Shown here: piece after piece, positions 20,117-27,044 of the stretch
Layout: each line of letters begins with the position of its first letter
Numbering within the stretch: position 1 is the first letter of the stretch
DNA from: Sphingomonadaceae bacterium
GTDB lineage: Bacteria > Pseudomonadota > Alphaproteobacteria > Sphingomonadales > Sphingomonadaceae
Direction of reading: 5' to 3'
Assembly (NCBI GenBank): GCA_013001755.1
Contig: JABDLY010000129.1
Span: 1 to 35,672 of the forward strand
Length of the DNA: 35,672 nucleotides
Program-made: the position numbers and the translations under genes
Notes under the pieces: generated by a model
The model's input: the letters and a program-made list of their open reading frames with translations, nothing else
Database searches by the model: none
What the model was told of the DNA's origin: nothing

Positions 20117-20899
20117 CTAGACCGCCCGCTCCAGCATCATCTTCTTGGTTTCGGCGATCGCGCGCGCCGGCGACAGGCCCTTGGGGCAGACGTTGGAGCA
20201 ATTCATGATCGTGTGGCAGCGATAGAGGCGGAACGGATCCTCGAGCTCGTCGAGCCGTTCGCCGGTATGTTCGTCGCGGCTGTCGGCGAGCCAGCGATAG
20301 GCCTGAAGCAGGATCGCGGGTCCAAGAAACTTGTCGCTGTTCCACCAATAGCTCGGGCAGCTCGTCGAGCAACAGGCGCACAGGATGCACTCGTAAAGCC
20401 CGTCGAGCTTGGCGCGATCTTCGGGCGATTGCAGCCGCTCCTTGCTCGAAGGCTCAGGCGTCTCGGTCTTCAACCAGGGTTGGATCGAGGCATATTGCGC
20501 GTAGAAATGCGAAAAGTCGGGGACGAGATCCTTGATCACATCCATCGCGGGCAGCGGCGTAATGCGAATTTCCTTGCCCTTGCAATCCTCGATCGCGGTC
20601 GTGCAGGCGAGGCCGTTCTTGCCGTCGATATTCATCGCGCACGACCCGCAAATCCCCTCGCGGCACGATCTGCGAAAAGTCAGCGTCGCATCCTGCTCGC
20701 TCTTCATCTTGATCAACGCGTCGAGCACCATCGGCCCGCATTCGTCGAGATCGAGTTCAAACGTATCGTAACGCGGATTCTCTCCGCTATCGGGATCGTA
20801 ACGATAGACCTTGAACGCCTTGCTGTTCGCCGCATCGACGCTGTGGCGGTTGCCGTTCTTTTTGATCTTGCTGTTCTTGGGCAGGATGAACTGGGCCAT
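20117..20899 (-). CDS. sdhB: Succinate dehydrogenase iron-sulfur subunit
   Basis: 260-residue subunit carrying electrons from the SdhA flavin to quinone. The [2Fe-2S] cysteines are C79, C84, C87 and C99 (CREGICGSC, then C99); the [4Fe-4S] and [3Fe-4S] clusters are served by C171/C174/C177 (CILCACC), C181, C228 and the CSNVCPKG segment (C234, C238). The quinone-site residues around CPSYWW are present. It is on the same strand as sdhC-sdhD-sdhA but 6.1 kb downstream, behind creD, so it cannot be assumed to share their transcript. The start context is only moderate; ATG at 20899. Confidence 0.98.
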   Translation of the reverse strand: MAQFILPKNSKIKKNGNRHSVDAANSKAFKVYRYDPDSGENPRYDTFELDLDECGPMVLDALIKMKSEQDATLTFRRSCREGICGSCAMNIDGKNGLACTTAIEDCKGKEIRITPLPAMDVIKDLVPDFSHFYAQYASIQPWLKTETPEPSSKERLQSPEDRAKLDGLYECILCACCSTSCPSYWWNSDKFLGPAILLQAYRWLADSRDEHTGERLDELEDPFRLYRCHTIMNCSNVCPKGLSPARAIAETKKMMLERAV

Positions 20900-20946
20900 A
20901 TCGTCTCGCTGACATTCCTGATGTGTGGAATGTGGATAGCGGGTGT

Positions 20947-20987
20947 CACCGCCTTTCGGAAGGGGAAAGCTCCCAAAAAAGGCGGTG
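20947..20987. repeat. Inverted repeat between creD and sdhB
   Basis: Perfect 10-bp arms CACCGCCTTT (20947-20956) and AAAGGCGGTG (20978-20987) enclose 21 bases that contain a further small dyad (GGG/CCC). It starts 13 nt after the creD stop codon. Neither orientation has a T-run after the stem, so it is not a standard intrinsic terminator; it may be a transcript end-stabiliser or a protein site upstream of sdhB. Confidence 0.55.
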
Positions 20988-21000
20988 GCGCTCGCTCAGC

Positions 21001-22380
21001 CTATTCGGCCTCCTTCCGGACCAGCCGCGTATCGCCCCAGTCGAGATGGCGCGTCACATACATCACCGCCGCCAGCGCCGCGAAGAGCAGCAGCGATCCG
21101 ATCAGCAGCGAGTAGGTCTCGAGGTTGAGCAGCACATACATCACCGCATAGAGCGCGATCAGCAATGCTCCGATAAAGCCCGCCCGGCTTCGGCTATTCA
21201 GAACGGCTGCCGAATAGGCGGTATTGAGACCGGTGGTGGCCAATGACGCGACAATATAGGCCCAGGTGAATCCGATCACCTCGGCAAAGGCGAGCAGCAA
21301 CACGAAGAACAGCACCAGAGCCGCGCCGACGAGCAGATATTCGATCGTCGAGACGCGGACGCCAGCGATCAGATCGAACATCAGATAGGCGAGGAAAGTG
21401 AAACCGATGATCAGAAAGCCATATTTCACCGAACGATCGACCTGCGAATAGAGATCGACCGGCTGGAACAGCCCGACACGCGCCTCGACATCGGTCGCGG
21501 GCATGTCGATCGCCGGGCTGATCTGCCGGGCCATGTCGCCCTGCATCGCCTGTCCCTGCTCTCCGATGAAAAGCAGCGGTCGGCCGAGCGCGAGATTGGT
21601 TACATTATAGGTCGCGCTGAAGCCTTCGTCGCCGATTTCGCTATTGGGCAGGAAGCCGCCCATGAACGAGGGATGCGGCCAGCTCGAAGTGACGCGCCAG
21701 CCGGTCTCTCCGGCATGCGGAAGCAGCGACAGCCGCTGGTTGCCGCGAAAGGCGATGGCGAAGCGGGCCGGAACCGGCGTTTCGAGGATCGGCGTCGCAT
21801 CGACGGCGGCCAAAAAGCCGGTGCGCCCGCCGCCGCCGCCCGATTGCAGTGCGACGTCTTCGCCGGCGAAACGGATCGACGCCTCCTGGATGCCGCGCAT
21901 ATCGGCAAGGCCGAAACGCAGCTCGGCGCGATCGAAGGCCAGCGCCTCGCGCTCGACGCCCTGACGCGATAGATCGTCGGGCAGCGCGAACACCGCCTGC
22001 CCCTGATTGCTCGCCGTATAGACGACCGCTTCGTAGATCGACCGCTGGCGCCGTTCGGGCACCAGCTCGGTTTCGAGCGAGAATTGTTCGGGCGCGAGCG
22101 TCAGTTCCTGCCAGACGCGGCGCGTGCGCGTCACCTGCTCGCCGTTTTCGGTTACCGTCTCGCTGGTCTCGCCCTGAAAGGGAATCACCAGATACGGCCC
22201 CGACATGATCTGCGGTCCGCCCCAGCCCTCGGCGATCGAGTTCAGCGCGGTTTGCGATTGCTGCTCGCGGTCATAAACCAGCAACCAGACGGTAAATAAT
22301 GGAATAGAAAGAAGAAATCCAACGCAGAGCATCAGGAAAAGCTTGACGCCTGCGGCGCGTTCTCTTGGTACGTCAGTCAT
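21001..22380 (-). CDS. creD: CreD-family inner membrane protein
   Basis: 459-residue membrane protein of the CreD family. One N-terminal helix (about residues 11-31) is followed by a large periplasmic part (about 32-300, beginning REQQSQTALNSIAEGWGGPQ and containing the SGPYLVIPF motif) and a cluster of five or six helices at the C-terminus, ending in a cytoplasmic WGDTRLVRKE tail. CreD is a target of CreBC two-component control in enterobacteria and is linked to colicin E2 tolerance and the beta-lactam response in some gammaproteobacteria; no creB or creC gene is here. The ATG at 22380 is preferred over a TTG four codons upstream. The gene follows the ATP-grasp gene by 72 nt. Confidence 0.93.
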   Translation of the reverse strand: MTDVPRERAAGVKLFLMLCVGFLLSIPLFTVWLLVYDREQQSQTALNSIAEGWGGPQIMSGPYLVIPFQGETSETVTENGEQVTRTRRVWQELTLAPEQFSLETELVPERRQRSIYEAVVYTASNQGQAVFALPDDLSRQGVEREALAFDRAELRFGLADMRGIQEASIRFAGEDVALQSGGGGGRTGFLAAVDATPILETPVPARFAIAFRGNQRLSLLPHAGETGWRVTSSWPHPSFMGGFLPNSEIGDEGFSATYNVTNLALGRPLLFIGEQGQAMQGDMARQISPAIDMPATDVEARVGLFQPVDLYSQVDRSVKYGFLIIGFTFLAYLMFDLIAGVRVSTIEYLLVGAALVLFFVLLLAFAEVIGFTWAYIVASLATTGLNTAYSAAVLNSRSRAGFIGALLIALYAVMYVLLNLETYSLLIGSLLLFAALAAVMYVTRHLDWGDTRLVRKEAE

Positions 22381-22452
22381 AACACCACTCAACTCATCGA
22401 CGACCCGGAACGGTTCATCGCAGAACAGGTGCGAATTGCAACCCCTATTCGG

Positions 22453-23469
22453 TCAGCTCGCGATCAGCCCGTTGCGGCGATAGGCTTCGGCAAGGATCGT
22501 TTCGATCAGCTCGGCATGGCTGAAGCCCACTGCCGCCGCCGATTTGGCGACGACCTTTTCCGACCAGAGATTGCAGTTGAGGTTGATCTCGATGAAATTG
22601 ATATCGCCGGTCTTGCGATCGAGCCGGAACTCGATCCGGCCGTAATCGAACGGGTCAAATTCGCGCGCCAGCCGCTCGGCCATTTCCTGCACCTTGGGCG
22701 CGAACTCGGGCTCGTCGAAACGCTTGAGCGTCGCCTTTTCGGTGTTCGGGACGAGATCGCGTTTCTCGTAATAGGTCCAGAGTTTTTGTGTATCCTCGCG
22801 CTCGTAGATCAGCATCGGCAGCGCCCTGGGGCCGTTGGCGCTGATAAAGGCCGCCTGAACGTCATAGCCGTCGAGATAGGGTTCGACGATCGCGTCATGG
22901 CCCTGGCCATGGATATTGGCGATCGCGTTGGTAACGCCGGTCCAGTCGAAGGCATCCGAAATGCCCCAACTTGCCGAGGAAGCATTGGGCTTGATCACCC
23001 AGCGCTCGGCCTCGGGCAGATCCTTCTCCTCGACCGGCGCGCCGCGGCGGTAGCAGAACCAGGGCGCGGTCGGCACGCCGGCATGGACGGCGGTCAGCTT
23101 CGACGCCGATTTATCGTCGCCGAGCCCGCGAATGAAGGGGATAGCGCCGATATAGGGGATGCGATGCATGTTGCAGAGCAACGGAATCAGCATCTCCGAA
23201 TTGAGAAACCCGCCGCGGTTGAGCAGCGGGAAGACGAAATCGACCTCGGGCCGCTCGAAGAGCACATCATAGCTATCTGCGAGAGCGAGGTTGAGACCGA
23301 GGCTCTCCAGCGTCGTGCGGACTTCATGGTGATAGATGGCATGATTGCCGTCTTCGGGGTGCATCCCCCCGCCCCACAGCGCATGTTTCGCCATGAAGAG
23401 CACGCGGATACGCTCCTTGGCTTCGTCGGGAATTCTCAGCGGTTCGATATTATATTCCAAAATTGACAC
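22453..23469 (-). CDS. ATP-grasp protein, D-alanine-D-alanine ligase-like
   Basis: 338-residue ATP-grasp enzyme whose wording is closest to D-Ala-D-Ala ligase-type proteins. The N-terminal domain (about 20-115) contains IRVLFMAKHALWGGGMHPE and the substrate-side strand EVDFVFPLLNRGG. The ATP-grasp core shows WVIKPNASSASWGI (P-loop-like lysine) and the magnesium-binding FIEINLNCNLWSEK near residue 295. The serine/tyrosine pattern of true Ddl is not well kept, so the ligated substrates may differ, and a housekeeping ddl would be expected in the cell-wall cluster instead. The start is GTG at 23469, within a run of TTGAC repeats; an ATG at residue 26 would cut the first strand. Confidence 0.78.
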   Translation of the reverse strand: MSILEYNIEPLRIPDEAKERIRVLFMAKHALWGGGMHPEDGNHAIYHHEVRTTLESLGLNLALADSYDVLFERPEVDFVFPLLNRGGFLNSEMLIPLLCNMHRIPYIGAIPFIRGLGDDKSASKLTAVHAGVPTAPWFCYRRGAPVEEKDLPEAERWVIKPNASSASWGISDAFDWTGVTNAIANIHGQGHDAIVEPYLDGYDVQAAFISANGPRALPMLIYEREDTQKLWTYYEKRDLVPNTEKATLKRFDEPEFAPKVQEMAERLAREFDPFDYGRIEFRLDRKTGDINFIEINLNCNLWSEKVVAKSAAAVGFSHAELIETILAEAYRRNGLIAS

Positions 23470-23489
23470 CTGCTTGACACCTTGTTGAC
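23463..23489. promoter_or_regulatory. Three TTGAC direct repeats at 11-bp spacing
   Basis: TTGAC occurs at 23463, 23474 and 23485, exactly 11 bases apart, the first two extended to TTGACAC. They cover the start codon of the ATP-grasp gene and the beginning of the 150-nt divergent promoter region shared with the hydroxy-acid dehydrogenase gene. One helical turn between repeats suggests a protein-binding array, but chance or local duplication is possible. Confidence 0.35.
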
Positions 23490-23619
23490 GCTATCCGGCG
23501 GTTTCGAGCCATCGGATATTTCGGCGATTTCCCAATTCCTGCCGCCAGATTACATCCGCCAAGCGGCGTAGGACAGCGGAAAATTGTACGAGGCGTCCAC
23601 TCTCGTCTAGGGCGGCGCG

Positions 23620-24768
23620 ATGCGGCTTTCCGATTGCCATAATGTCGAGGATTTCCGGCGACTCGCGCGCAAACGCCTCCCGGCGCCCGTCTTCCATTAT
23701 ATCGACGGTGCGGCCGATGACGAGGTGACGCTGCGGCGCAATACCGAAGCGTTCGAAGACTGCGATCTCGTCCCCAATGTGCTCGCCGGTTTCGAAGAGA
23801 TCGACATGCGCACCACCGTCATGGGCCGCGAGATCGCGATGCCGCTGTTTCTCTCGCCGACCGCATTGCAGCGGCTCTTCCACTGGCAGGGCGAACGCGC
23901 CGTGGCCGCTACGGCCGAAAAATTCGGAACCTGGTTCGGCATTTCCTCCCTGGCGACGGTCAGCATCGAGGAAATCGGGGCGAATTACAGCTGCCCCAAG
24001 ATGTTCCAGCTCTATGTCCACAAGGACAAGGGCCTCAACCACATGATGATCGAGCGCTGCAAACTGGCGAAATTCGATGCGCTGACGCTGACCGTCGACA
24101 CCATCGTCGGCGGCAATCGCGAACGCTGCCTGCGCACCGGCTTTACCTCGCCGCCGAAAATCACGCCGCGTTCGTTCCTGAGTTACGCAGCCAAACCCGG
24201 CTGGGGGCTGAACTATCTGTTCCGCGAGAAATTCGAGCTGCCCAATCTCTCGACGCATCTCGCCGAAGGCAGCAGCGTCGCCTTGTCTATCGGCGACTAT
24301 TTCTCGACGATGCTCGATCAGTCGCTCGACTGGAACGCCGCCGAGGCGATCCGCGCCGAATGGGGCGGTGAATTTTGCTTGAAGGGCGTGATGTCGGTCG
24401 AGGACGCAAAGCGCGCCGCCGATATCGGCGCCACTGCGATCATGGTGTCGAACCATGGCGGGCGGCAACTCGACGGCAGCCGTTCGCCCTTCGACCAGAT
24501 CGCCGAAATCGCCGATGCCGTCGGCGATCGGATCGAGATCATCTGCGACGGCGGTGTGCGGCGCGGGACGCATGTGCTCAAGGCGCTGAGCGCCGGGGCG
24601 ACGGCGGCTTCGGGCGGGCGGATGTATCTCTACGCGCTGGCGGCGGCCGGGCAGCCGGGCGTCGAGCGCGCGATCGGCCAGCTGCGCGCCGAGATCGAGC
24701 GCGATATGAAATTGATGGGTGTGTCCGGCGTGGGAGAGCTCGACCGCGACAATCTGCGCTGGCGCTAG
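23620..24768 (+). CDS. FMN-dependent alpha-hydroxy-acid dehydrogenase/oxidase (LldD family)
   Basis: 382-residue TIM-barrel flavoprotein of the L-lactate dehydrogenase/glycolate oxidase/mandelate dehydrogenase family. FMN and active-site residues are in place: the FHYIDGAADDE segment (Tyr27 near the substrate), LYVHKD (Tyr132), TLTVD (Asp160), Lys255 in CLKGVMS, and the catalytic His279 and Arg282 in SNHGGRQLDG. The glycine motif ICDGGVRRGTHVLKAL follows. This class feeds electrons to the respiratory chain or to oxygen; the substrate cannot be told, lactate being the most common. It is the only plus-strand gene between sdhC and sdhB, and its stop codon is shared with the stop of the opposing methyltransferase gene in the tetramer CTAG. 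Confidence 0.92.
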   Translation: MRLSDCHNVEDFRRLARKRLPAPVFHYIDGAADDEVTLRRNTEAFEDCDLVPNVLAGFEEIDMRTTVMGREIAMPLFLSPTALQRLFHWQGERAVAATAEKFGTWFGISSLATVSIEEIGANYSCPKMFQLYVHKDKGLNHMMIERCKLAKFDALTLTVDTIVGGNRERCLRTGFTSPPKITPRSFLSYAAKPGWGLNYLFREKFELPNLSTHLAEGSSVALSIGDYFSTMLDQSLDWNAAEAIRAEWGGEFCLKGVMSVEDAKRAADIGATAIMVSNHGGRQLDGSRSPFDQIAEIADAVGDRIEIICDGGVRRGTHVLKALSAGATAASGGRMYLYALAAAGQPGVERAIGQLRAEIERDMKLMGVSGVGELDRDNLRWR

Positions 24769-25586
24769 GCCGCCGCGCTGACCAGCCAGATCGCGCCCGC
24801 CATAGCGACCGCTTCATCCTCCCCGATATGCGGTCTCAGCGCTTCGCGGATAGCCTCGCGCGCCTTGGGACGTTCGGATTTGTCCAATTCGCCCAGCGCC
24901 CTCGCGCCCGGGCCGATCTGGCAGGCGAATGCGGTAGCATCGTCCAGTCCGCCGCTCTCGCTCATGATCACGTCGATATCGTGGAGTTCACACTCGACAT
25001 CGCGGAAGCCGGCATCGCTCAATATAGTTCTTACGCGGGCATCGTCGGCAAAGGCAAACGGACCGGGAGCGTGCGGGTCGGGCGGCGCTGCGTCAGCCAA
25101 AAAGGGCCGCACCGCCATCGCCGGGACCATCGCCCAGGCGTTGCGATCGGGCGTCGCCCAACAGGCAAAGACCAGCCGTCCCCCCTCGACAAGATTGGCG
25201 TGGATATTGGCGAACGCCGCTGCCGGATCATCGAAAAACATAACACCGAAGCGCGACACCGCCGCATCGAAAGACGTGTCAGCGCAAAACTCGCTGGCAT
25301 CGGCGACCAGGAACTGCGCACTTCCGGAGCCCGCCGCCCGCGCCGCATCGACCATCGGATTGGACAGGTCGATTCCGGTGACATTCGCTCCCAGACCGGC
25401 CAACCGCCATGAAAGCTCGCCCGATCCGCAGCCGATATCGAGGATATCCTCATCCTGACGGACGGCAATCGCATCGATCAGGATTTTGGTTATCGGCCCG
25501 AGCATGCTGTCGAGACGTTTGCGATGCTCGACCCATTTGCGTCCGGCATCGTCGTTCCAATAGTCTCGCTGGTCTTCATTCGCCAT
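24765..25586 (-). CDS. Class I SAM-dependent methyltransferase
   Basis: 273-residue cytoplasmic methyltransferase. SAM motif I is LDIGCGSGEL (residues 49-58), followed by GIDLSNPMVDAAR (acidic ribose-binding Asp) and FDAAVSRFGVMFFDDP (motif for the post-I region). The sequence type (YWNDDAGRKWVEH start, FGVMFFDDPAAAFANI centre) is that of ubiquinone/menaquinone-UbiE-like small-molecule methyltransferases of unknown substrate. The ATG lies 12 nt after the C13 peptidase stop, and its ribosome site AGGAACC overlaps that stop (TAGGAA), so the two are translated as a pair. No biosynthetic cluster surrounds it. Confidence 0.88.
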   Translation of the reverse strand: MANEDQRDYWNDDAGRKWVEHRKRLDSMLGPITKILIDAIAVRQDEDILDIGCGSGELSWRLAGLGANVTGIDLSNPMVDAARAAGSGSAQFLVADASEFCADTSFDAAVSRFGVMFFDDPAAAFANIHANLVEGGRLVFACWATPDRNAWAMVPAMAVRPFLADAAPPDPHAPGPFAFADDARVRTILSDAGFRDVECELHDIDVIMSESGGLDDATAFACQIGPGARALGELDKSERPKAREAIREALRPHIGEDEAVAMAGAIWLVSAAA

Positions 25587-25598
25587 CGTATGGGGTTC

Positions 25599-26579
25599 CT
25601 AATTCTCTTCGGCCGGGGATCGCCCGACAGGCGGCGTGGCTATGCGCGGCATGCGCGATTCGAGTTCGCTCAGCCAGCCGATCGCCCCGCGCCCGATGCT
25701 GAATTTCGGCTGCGAGGCCGGAAGTCCCTGCTCGTCCTCCCACTGACCGACCAGTTCACGCGCCGCTTCGAACGCCGCGCCGAGCGGCTGCGGCTGGCGC
25801 AAAGCGCGGTTGACGAAGGCGTCGCCGAAGAACGTCCAGTCATTGCCGGGGCTGCAGCCGAAGGAGGTCAGCCCCGCCGATGCCGCCGAAACGATCGCGC
25901 TGCTATCGCTCGACAGCCCTGAAACGAAAATGCCGGAAAAACAGGCGTTAACGATCACCAACCTGTTCTCGATCCCGAGCTCGTCGAATATGCCGCGCAG
26001 CCGCGATGGCGAAAGCCCGCCAAAGCCCTGATCGCCATAATGATAATAGAGTCCGTTGGGCGTGCCGTGACTCGTCGTGAAGAGCACGAGCACATCCTCC
26101 TCGACATCCATCGTCGCGGCGATATGCGCCAGCGCAATCGAGAGCGATGCCGGCGTTCCGCGGGCTGTCGGTCGCGGCAGACCGCCGATCGCCTGACCGT
26201 CCGGCCCGGCGAGCATGATCGAGCGGCCCGCTGCATCGTATCGCCGTTCCAGAACGATCGCCGCCTGCCGTGCCTCCCGCGCGAAAACCGGATCGCTATC
26301 GAGCGCGATGACCAGCACATAGGCATCGACCGTACCGGGCCGCTGCGGCGCTATCCCCGCCAATAGTTCGCCAAGCGCACGATGATCGGCCAGCTGCTCT
26401 GCGGCCAACCGATCGACCTCGATCTGCAACCCGGCATTGGCCGCCTGCACCGCTTCAAAGGGTTGCATCCGGTCGAGAAACGGCGGCGGCGGGAGACTGT
26501 GGTCGATGGTCTCTTGGGCGGACGCCGAGGCGCCGGGCACCATCACGATCAGCGCAAAAGAAAGAAAACGAATAAACAA
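25599..26579 (-). CDS. Exported C13 (legumain/caspase-like) cysteine peptidase family protein
   Basis: 326-residue predicted secreted peptidase of clan CD. A signal peptide (about residues 1-21, ending GASASA) is followed by an N-terminal region and the caspase-haemoglobinase fold. The catalytic dyad is clear: His171 in LFTTSHGTPNG and Cys213 in IVNACFSGIF; DAYVLVIALDSDPVF at 85-99 is the first core strand. Bacterial C13 proteins are little studied and may be processing enzymes for envelope proteins. The start is a TTG at 26579, supported by GGGGAGG 8 nt upstream; I see no better start. The gene lies 129 nt after the sdhA-linked small ORF, with a dyad repeat between, and is coupled to the methyltransferase gene. 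Confidence 0.88.
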   Translation of the reverse strand: MFIRFLSFALIVMVPGASASAQETIDHSLPPPPFLDRMQPFEAVQAANAGLQIEVDRLAAEQLADHRALGELLAGIAPQRPGTVDAYVLVIALDSDPVFAREARQAAIVLERRYDAAGRSIMLAGPDGQAIGGLPRPTARGTPASLSIALAHIAATMDVEEDVLVLFTTSHGTPNGLYYHYGDQGFGGLSPSRLRGIFDELGIENRLVIVNACFSGIFVSGLSSDSSAIVSAASAGLTSFGCSPGNDWTFFGDAFVNRALRQPQPLGAAFEAARELVGQWEDEQGLPASQPKFSIGRGAIGWLSELESRMPRIATPPVGRSPAEEN

Positions 26580-26599
26580 GAACGGCGCCTCCCCAACTA

Positions 26600-26702
26600 C
26601 CGTCGCCCCAGCGAAGGCTGGTGTCTATCCCAGCTCAATTCATACTGACGCCTGCGCCCAGCCGAGATCTGGGATAGGCCCCAGCCTTCGCTGGGGCGAC
26701 GG
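26600..26702. repeat. Dyad repeat, CCAGC-AAGGCTGG/CTATCCCAGAT family, copy 2
   Basis: Begins CCGTCGCCCCAGCGAAGGCT and ends with its exact complement AGCCTTCGCTGGGGCGACGG; further inside, CTATCCCAG pairs with CTGGGATAG. The centre of about 30 nt differs from copy 1 at 20005-20091. It separates the sdhC-sdhD-sdhA-small-ORF unit from the C13 peptidase gene and could act as a transcript boundary. Confidence 0.88.
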
Positions 26703-26708
26703 ATAAAC

Positions 26709-27044
26709 TCAGAAAATGACGATCAAACCGCCGAGAATCACCGCCTGCAGAACGATGCCTCCGACGACGAGCCAACGAAGTCGCTTGGCCCGAATTTCAG
26801 CTTGTTCATCTAATGCTGCAATGGCTTCAGCGAGTTCATGCCGCGTGGGCAGGGCATCAAAGGCTTCGCGCAGCGCAACAATATCGGGATCGATGTCCGT
26901 TTCTTGATCTTGATCGTCTTCCACAGCCTTGCGGTTGGCGAGGCGCTCCGACACCATCGATCCAGCCTTTGTGACGGCCTGCATTCCAACTTTGCGAACC
27001 TCGGGATGCGCCAAGGCACTCGCGATCCAGATCGGCAGTGGCAC
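26709..27044 (-). CDS. Small single-pass membrane protein coupled to sdhA (unknown function)
   Basis: I do not recognise a family. The 111-residue product would start at the GTG at 27044, whose first base is the last base of the sdhA stop codon (TAGTG), a typical coupled start; the open frame reaches further upstream inside sdhA, but that part is out-of-frame basic sequence. It begins with PLPIWIASALAHPEVRKVG, has a charged middle (about 40-55, many Asp/Glu/Gln), an Ala/Glu-rich likely helical stretch (about 57-88) and a C-terminal membrane helix (LVVGGIVLQAVILGGLIVIF) preceded by the positive RAKRLRW. Tail-anchored topology with a cytoplasmic N-terminus is inferred. Position suggests a partner or assembly factor of succinate dehydrogenase, or simply co-expression. 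Confidence 0.72.
   Translation of the reverse strand: MPLPIWIASALAHPEVRKVGMQAVTKAGSMVSERLANRKAVEDDQDQETDIDPDIVALREAFDALPTRHELAEAIAALDEQAEIRAKRLRWLVVGGIVLQAVILGGLIVIF

Noticed and set aside
23491-24573. 360-codon open frame on the minus strand over the hydroxy-acid dehydrogenase
   Set aside because: The sense strand encodes a complete FMN enzyme with all active-site residues; the antisense product is Arg/His/Asp-rich without motifs.
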